Part shown: positions 60,414-64,000 of the stretch, one piece after another | How positions within the stretch are numbered: position 1 is the stretch's first letter | How the letters are laid out: each line of letters starts with the position of its first letter | From: Geobacter sp. SVR | GTDB lineage: Bacteria > Desulfobacterota > Desulfuromonadia > Geobacterales > Pseudopelobacteraceae | Assembly (NCBI RefSeq): GCF_016865365.1 | Contig: NZ_AP024469.1 | Coordinates: forward strand, 124,001 to 188,000 | Length of the DNA stretch: 64,000 nt | Direction: 5' to 3' | Made by a program: the position numbers and the translations under genes | Notes under the pieces: model-generated | Database searches by the model: none | The model's input: the letters and a program-made list of their open reading frames with translations, nothing else | What the model was told of the DNA's origin: nothing

Positions 60414-61640
60414 GGTAAGGGATTTTTCGTGGAACTCGGCCTTGAAACCGAAATTCCCTCCCATGCCGCAACAGTACATCCCTTCCACTCGTTCAATGGT
60501 TATTCCTGGAATCAGCGTTAGAAGATCCGGGTAAGGACTACCGATCTTCTGTTCTCTCTGATGGCAAGGGGCAAAGTAGACCATGCGTTCAGAGATGGGA
60601 ACGAACTGGGTGTCAAAGTTTCCGTCGGCATGGAGGCGAGCAAGATACTCACCGGCGTCGGAGAGATGCTCAGCCAGATTGATGCGGTTCATAGGGTCGA
60701 GGGATGAAAAATAGCCATCATCCTTTAAGATGCGTTCGTATGTCGATTTTCTGAGAACCTTGTGCTTCTTGCCGCCATGATCCGATCTCGGCACCTTGAT
60801 CTCATCCTCACCGGCATTCACCGACCTCTGATATACCTCTGAATAGCAGGCCCTTTCCTTAAGAAGAACCTTCATAAGATAACCACAGGTAGGACAGGAA
60901 CATACCAGGTCATCTCCTGCATGAACCGATTCCAGGAGATTCCACATGTTGGCTCGAACCCTCTGCAGCGTGGCGTTGCGGTCGCCTTCCACAAGGTGCG
61001 GCATACCGCAGCAGTCCTGCGGCGGAACATATACCGTCATGCCGTTGTGCTCCAGAACCTCCACCACGGCCTGGCCGACCTGGGGAAAGAGGTAGCCGGC
61101 AGTACACCCTGCAAAATAGGCAACATTGCGTGTCCCATCCCTTCTGGAGTTCAAGCCTTTCTGCGCAGCCCATTTGAAAAAACTCTGCTCCGGGAATTTG
61201 ATAAGTTGCCTTTCGGGATGGACATGAGTCACTTTTTTTAGCAGAGAACTGACTGGCTCATGCGACTGAAGAGTGTTAACCAGCTTCGGAAAGGTCCCGC
61301 ACAAACGGGCGAACCGTGGGACATTTGTGAGCAGCCGGATCGCAAGGGGCAGCCCTTCCCGGTCGATATATCGACTCTTTGCCTCCATGAGATCGGCGGG
61401 TATTTTTGGGCATGGGCAGAGACCACAGAGAGTACAGAGTTCGACTAGGCTTCGCAGCTCCGCCTCGGTAATTGGGACGCCATTCTCCGTTTCCCGGTCC
61501 CAGAGTCGATAGAACTCAGGGAAAAAGAGACATGTTTCTTCCATAAGGTAACGGCAGGTGTCGCAGTCGGCGCACAACTCCACGATGCTTCGGATTATCT
61601 CATGTGAGCTCTTGTGTTCACAAGAATTCGGTACATCCAT
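60225..61640 (-). CDS. HdrD/GlpC-like Fe-S oxidoreductase with two CCG domains
   Basis: 471 residues; ATG 61640 has GGAGAGG 7 nt upstream (an upstream TTG frame is less likely). N-terminal 4Fe-4S motifs CADCDTCRYLMEETC and CTLCGLCPCPKIP. Two CCG domains: AYFAGCTAGY...QDCCGMPHL and YFAPCHQREQ...MYCCGMGGNFG. Moves electrons between the adjacent AOR and a carrier, possibly quinone or ferredoxin. The aldehyde oxidoreductase lies 68 nt upstream. Confidence 0.85.
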   Translation of the reverse strand: MDVPNSCEHKSSHEIIRSIVELCADCDTCRYLMEETCLFFPEFYRLWDRETENGVPITEAELRSLVELCTLCGLCPCPKIPADLMEAKSRYIDREGLPLAIRLLTNVPRFARLCGTFPKLVNTLQSHEPVSSLLKKVTHVHPERQLIKFPEQSFFKWAAQKGLNSRRDGTRNVAYFAGCTAGYLFPQVGQAVVEVLEHNGMTVYVPPQDCCGMPHLVEGDRNATLQRVRANMWNLLESVHAGDDLVCSCPTCGYLMKVLLKERACYSEVYQRSVNAGEDEIKVPRSDHGGKKHKVLRKSTYERILKDDGYFSSLDPMNRINLAEHLSDAGEYLARLHADGNFDTQFVPISERMVYFAPCHQREQKIGSPYPDLLTLIPGITIERVEGMYCCGMGGNFGFKAEFHEKSLTIGRPLMETIRAKDPESIVTDCLSCRLQFQHELPYPVFHPMEILARGYLNRRNSLSWTDSTEE

Positions 61641-61708
61641 GACATCACCTCTCCAATTGCAGTTTTCAAAATATACCCCAAGTGTTCGTGGTTGCGAATA
61701 AAGGGCGA

Positions 61709-63448
61709 TTATGGTTGTTTCTCCAGCCAATTAGAGTCATGGAAGGCCCCATGAGTGTCAAGACCTCGTATCCGATAGTATTTTAGTAATTCCTCGTCAA
61801 ACTTTGCTCGGTCGATGGGAGGGACTTTAATTCCTTCACCGCTCGAACCGGCCTCATCGAAGAATCGCTCAGGCAAATAGTCGTCGGCTTTTGTAAAACC
61901 ATTTGTGCAGTTGTAGAAACGTTCTGTCATGCATATCCGATTGCCGATCTCAACAAGCAACTGCGGAGAGTATTCTAACCCGGTGGTTGCGCTCAGCAGT
62001 CCGGCATACTCTTCGAGGGTCGCCCCTAAAAAAGAGAACTTGCAGGCAACCAGTGAATCTACTACTGCATTTGTATCCTCTGCAATCTTGATTATTCTCG
62101 CTTTCCCTGAGAAAGAAAAGCGGTCAGTGGGCACCGGCTTGCGCAGGATCTCGTGAGAAATAGTGTAGGCACGCAGGTGGCACCCACCCCGATTACTGGT
62201 GCAGTAGGCAAGCGCCATGCCATACGCGCCGCGAGGGTCGTAGGCGGGAAGTTCAAGGGACTTCACGCTGATGGAGAGTTCCGGGCGCCCAAGCTCTACG
62301 GTCAAGCGTCTCGAACCAAGCGCCAGCAACTCTCCTGAACCGCGTCTGAGTGCGGTGTCATTCAGCAGGCCCGGCAGTTCTTCGGCATCCTGAAAGCGCC
62401 CCAATGCCTCACCCCATGCAGAGATGGTGGCAGCGGCGGAGATGGTGTCCATCCCCAGTTCGTTGCAGAGAGTGTTAGCCCTGACAATCGCGGCAAGATT
62501 CGAGATTTTATTTAATCCGCCAAAATGAGAGACTGTCTCGTATTCCGGCAGATGTTCTCCATTTGGGGTGCTCTTCTTACACTGGATCGGACAGCCATAG
62601 CAGCCATCCTTCTTTGCTTCAAAATTCAGATTTATCGCCGGACCGGAGTAGTTGTCAGATTCTTCAAAAACTGTCTTGGTAAAGTTCTCTGTGGGGGCCA
62701 TCCTCCTTTGCCTCATGATATCGACTAAAGCCGGAGTGCCAAACCTGGCGATACCCATTTCGCCGAATATGACCGGAGAAGCATTAAAAAGTCTCATGAC
62801 GTCGCTTCGTGCACGATAGAAACGCACAGGATCAACAACAGTAACCTTTGCATCGCCGTTAACAGCAATTGCCTTCAGCCCCTTGGCTCCCATCAGGGCA
62901 CCAAGGCCGCCACGCCCAAGCGAGTTGCCTTCTCCCATCATTATGTTGGCGTAAAGAACACCATTCTCACCTGCAGGGCCTATAGCTGCGACGCTTCCAA
63001 GATCAGCCAGCAACGCGACAGTTTCCTTGATCCCCTTTCCCCAGAGGCGCTTGGCAGGGAGGAAATCAGATTTCTCCCCTTGAATAGAAAGGACTACAGG
63101 CCTAGAGCTGCAACCGGTTATCCGAATCGCATCAAGTCCGGCGGCTTTCAACCGCCATGCAAAGCGTCCGCCTGCCGAGCAATCAAAGATGGTACCGGTA
63201 AGTGGCGATCTGGATATTACAGAGAGCCTTGCAGAAGTGGGCGCTTGTGTGCCACATAGCGGACCAACAGCAAAGACCAATGGCATATTGGAATCGAACG
63301 GGGCAAGGGAATAGTAATCCCGCATCAATCGTACTCCAAGCCCACGCCCACCCAGGTACAGGTGCAGGAAGTCGACGGGGATATCCTCACGCCATATTCG
63401 ACCAGACGTCAGGTCTACATTGAGCATTTTTCCTGTCCAACCTGTCAT
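61709..63448 (-). CDS. Aldehyde:ferredoxin oxidoreductase (tungsten AOR family)
   Basis: 579 residues. AOR features: GRGLGVRLM, GPLCGTQAPTSARLSVISRSPLTG, GEGNSLGRGGLGALMGAKGLKAIAV; [4Fe-4S] Cys in GCYGCPIQCKKS near 283; DSLVACKFSF with the last Cys near 480. Oxidises aldehydes or reduces acids with ferredoxin, using a W/Mo bis-pterin. Co-transcribed with the AhpD-like gene upstream and the Fe-S oxidoreductase downstream. Confidence 0.92.
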   Translation of the reverse strand: MTGWTGKMLNVDLTSGRIWREDIPVDFLHLYLGGRGLGVRLMRDYYSLAPFDSNMPLVFAVGPLCGTQAPTSARLSVISRSPLTGTIFDCSAGGRFAWRLKAAGLDAIRITGCSSRPVVLSIQGEKSDFLPAKRLWGKGIKETVALLADLGSVAAIGPAGENGVLYANIMMGEGNSLGRGGLGALMGAKGLKAIAVNGDAKVTVVDPVRFYRARSDVMRLFNASPVIFGEMGIARFGTPALVDIMRQRRMAPTENFTKTVFEESDNYSGPAINLNFEAKKDGCYGCPIQCKKSTPNGEHLPEYETVSHFGGLNKISNLAAIVRANTLCNELGMDTISAAATISAWGEALGRFQDAEELPGLLNDTALRRGSGELLALGSRRLTVELGRPELSISVKSLELPAYDPRGAYGMALAYCTSNRGGCHLRAYTISHEILRKPVPTDRFSFSGKARIIKIAEDTNAVVDSLVACKFSFLGATLEEYAGLLSATTGLEYSPQLLVEIGNRICMTERFYNCTNGFTKADDYLPERFFDEAGSSGEGIKVPPIDRAKFDEELLKYYRIRGLDTHGAFHDSNWLEKQP

Positions 63449-63518
63449 ATTACCTTATGCAACTCCTTGTATTGGTACGAAGTCCGCATTTGCTGGATTC
63501 AATGAAGTCTTTGCTTAT

Positions 63519-63797
63519 TCACGCACTATGCTCGTCGTGAACACCAAATGACTTCAACGCCTCACAAACTTTATGTACTGTGCATTCTGTTTTTGTTTCA
63601 AGGACATCTGCGGAAAACTTCCGCATGGCACTCATGGCCCCTTTTTCGACCATATGACCAGTTTCAATAGCTTCACGTATAGTCTCATCGTCAATGCCAA
63701 TTTCACGAGCTTTTCCAACGTGCCAGGTGAGGCAGGGTTGGCAGTGAGCGCTGACAGATGCTCCGATGGCTATCAGTTCCTTGGTTCGTTCATCCAT
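63519..63797 (-). CDS. AhpD-like carboxymuconolactone decarboxylase-family protein
   Basis: 92 residues. TKELIAIGASVSAHCQPCLTWHVGKAREIG has the C-x-x-C with trailing His of AhpD peroxidase-type proteins; helix MVEKGAMSAMRKF. A small thiol redox protein, perhaps protecting the oxygen-sensitive AOR. GGGAGG 6 nt upstream. Confidence 0.85.
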   Translation of the reverse strand: MDERTKELIAIGASVSAHCQPCLTWHVGKAREIGIDDETIREAIETGHMVEKGAMSAMRKFSADVLETKTECTVHKVCEALKSFGVHDEHSA

Positions 63798-63915
63798 AAT
63801 GTTACCTCCCTTTCTCGGTAGAATTCATACTTACACAAGTCAAAAATTTATAAATAATGACTTTGAAATATTTGTCAGGTTAATCATTGCCACTAATGGC
63901 ACTATGTACAATAAA

Positions 63916-64000
63916 TCAACATGATAACTTCTTCTTCATTTCCAGAACATTCCCACCATTTGCTTTTTTGTAAACAACCGAATCCATCAACGACTTGATG
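63916..64000 (-). CDS. 3' end of a gene running off the window
   Basis: The minus-strand frame is open from base 64000 to TGA at 63916, giving LMDSVVYKKANGGNVLEMKK near the C-terminus. Too short to identify. A 5-bp hairpin TGCCA/TGGCA lies ~20 nt after the stop. Confidence 0.35.
   Translation of the reverse strand, partial: IKSLMDSVVYKKANGGNVLEMKKKLSC

Noticed and set aside
63798-63915. Sigma-54 promoter upstream of the AhpD-like gene
   Set aside because: A TGGCA occurs, but there is no TTGC at the right spacing; it is half of a short hairpin.
1-64000. CRISPR arrays, rRNA and tRNA genes
   Set aside because: I saw no regularly spaced direct repeats and no rRNA or cloverleaf-like sequence. 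The Cas4-like gene at 35060 has no cas neighbours.

Overview
The window looks like an integrative conjugative element (or large plasmid-like island) and flanking metabolic genes in an anaerobic, metal-reducing delta-type proteobacterium. A Geobacter/Desulfuromonadales-like host is my inference, based on an aldehyde:ferredoxin oxidoreductase with a heterodisulfide-reductase-like Fe-S partner, a molybdopterin operon, arsenic and heavy-metal gene debris, and an F-type conjugation apparatus. I saw no rRNA, tRNA or CRISPR array.

Layout. 1-1.5 kb: 3' end of a probable traG-like gene plus two small genes. 1.8-7.1 kb: a tight three-gene operon of an MmeI-type restriction-modification enzyme, a TIR-winged-helix protein and a membrane-anchored Mrr nuclease. 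7.2-11.9 kb (minus): a complete QatABCD anti-phage operon. 12.2-14.6 kb: a WGR protein, a tyrosine recombinase and small partners. 14.7-20 kb: a type II Bil (ISG15-like ubiquitin conjugation) operon in canonical order Ubl-E2-JAMM-E1, with a divergent Cro/CI-type regulator, two matching operator palindromes around its promoter, and a neighbouring papain/C39-like protease operon with its own perfect palindrome. 20-21.5 kb: an AbiEi-Fic fusion.

21.7-37.9 kb (minus): the maintenance region of the element. It holds radC, a CHC2 zinc-finger protein, a methyltransferase-helicase fusion, a CobS/CobT-like AAA+/VWA pair with a DUF3150-type protein, a TSCPD protein, a Cas4-like nuclease, a possible recombination protein and SSB. 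Every intergenic gap of about 75-120 nt here carries a structured leader in which an anti-Shine-Dalgarno segment pairs with the downstream ribosome-binding site. The pairing is preserved although the sequence changes from gene to gene. I regard this repeated, covarying translational-switch family as the most interesting signal in the window.

38.3-45.1 kb (minus): conjugation genes: traH, a traF-like thioredoxin, an HD-domain relaxase-like protein, a TraD-type coupling ATPase, an unexpected NusA-like protein lacking KH domains, and a lytic transglycosylase. 45.2-47.9 kb (plus): an SOS cassette (LexA, DUF6504-like, DinB, SRAP).

48-50.7 kb: a metal-responsive ArsR gene, a small Cys-rich protein and a P1B ATPase. 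50.75-55.8 kb (minus): TauE/SafE-MOSC-moaA-moeA-modE-like-mobB-mobA-tatA, a molybdopterin operon. 55.8-60.4 kb: a scrambled zone with a 250-bp duplication, a chimeric CDF pseudogene, an ArsR gene, an intact IS4-family element, a ferredoxin-like gene and an arsA remnant. 60.2-63.8 kb (minus): an AhpD-like gene, an AOR and its Fe-S oxidoreductase; the AOR needs the pterin cofactor made by the upstream operon.
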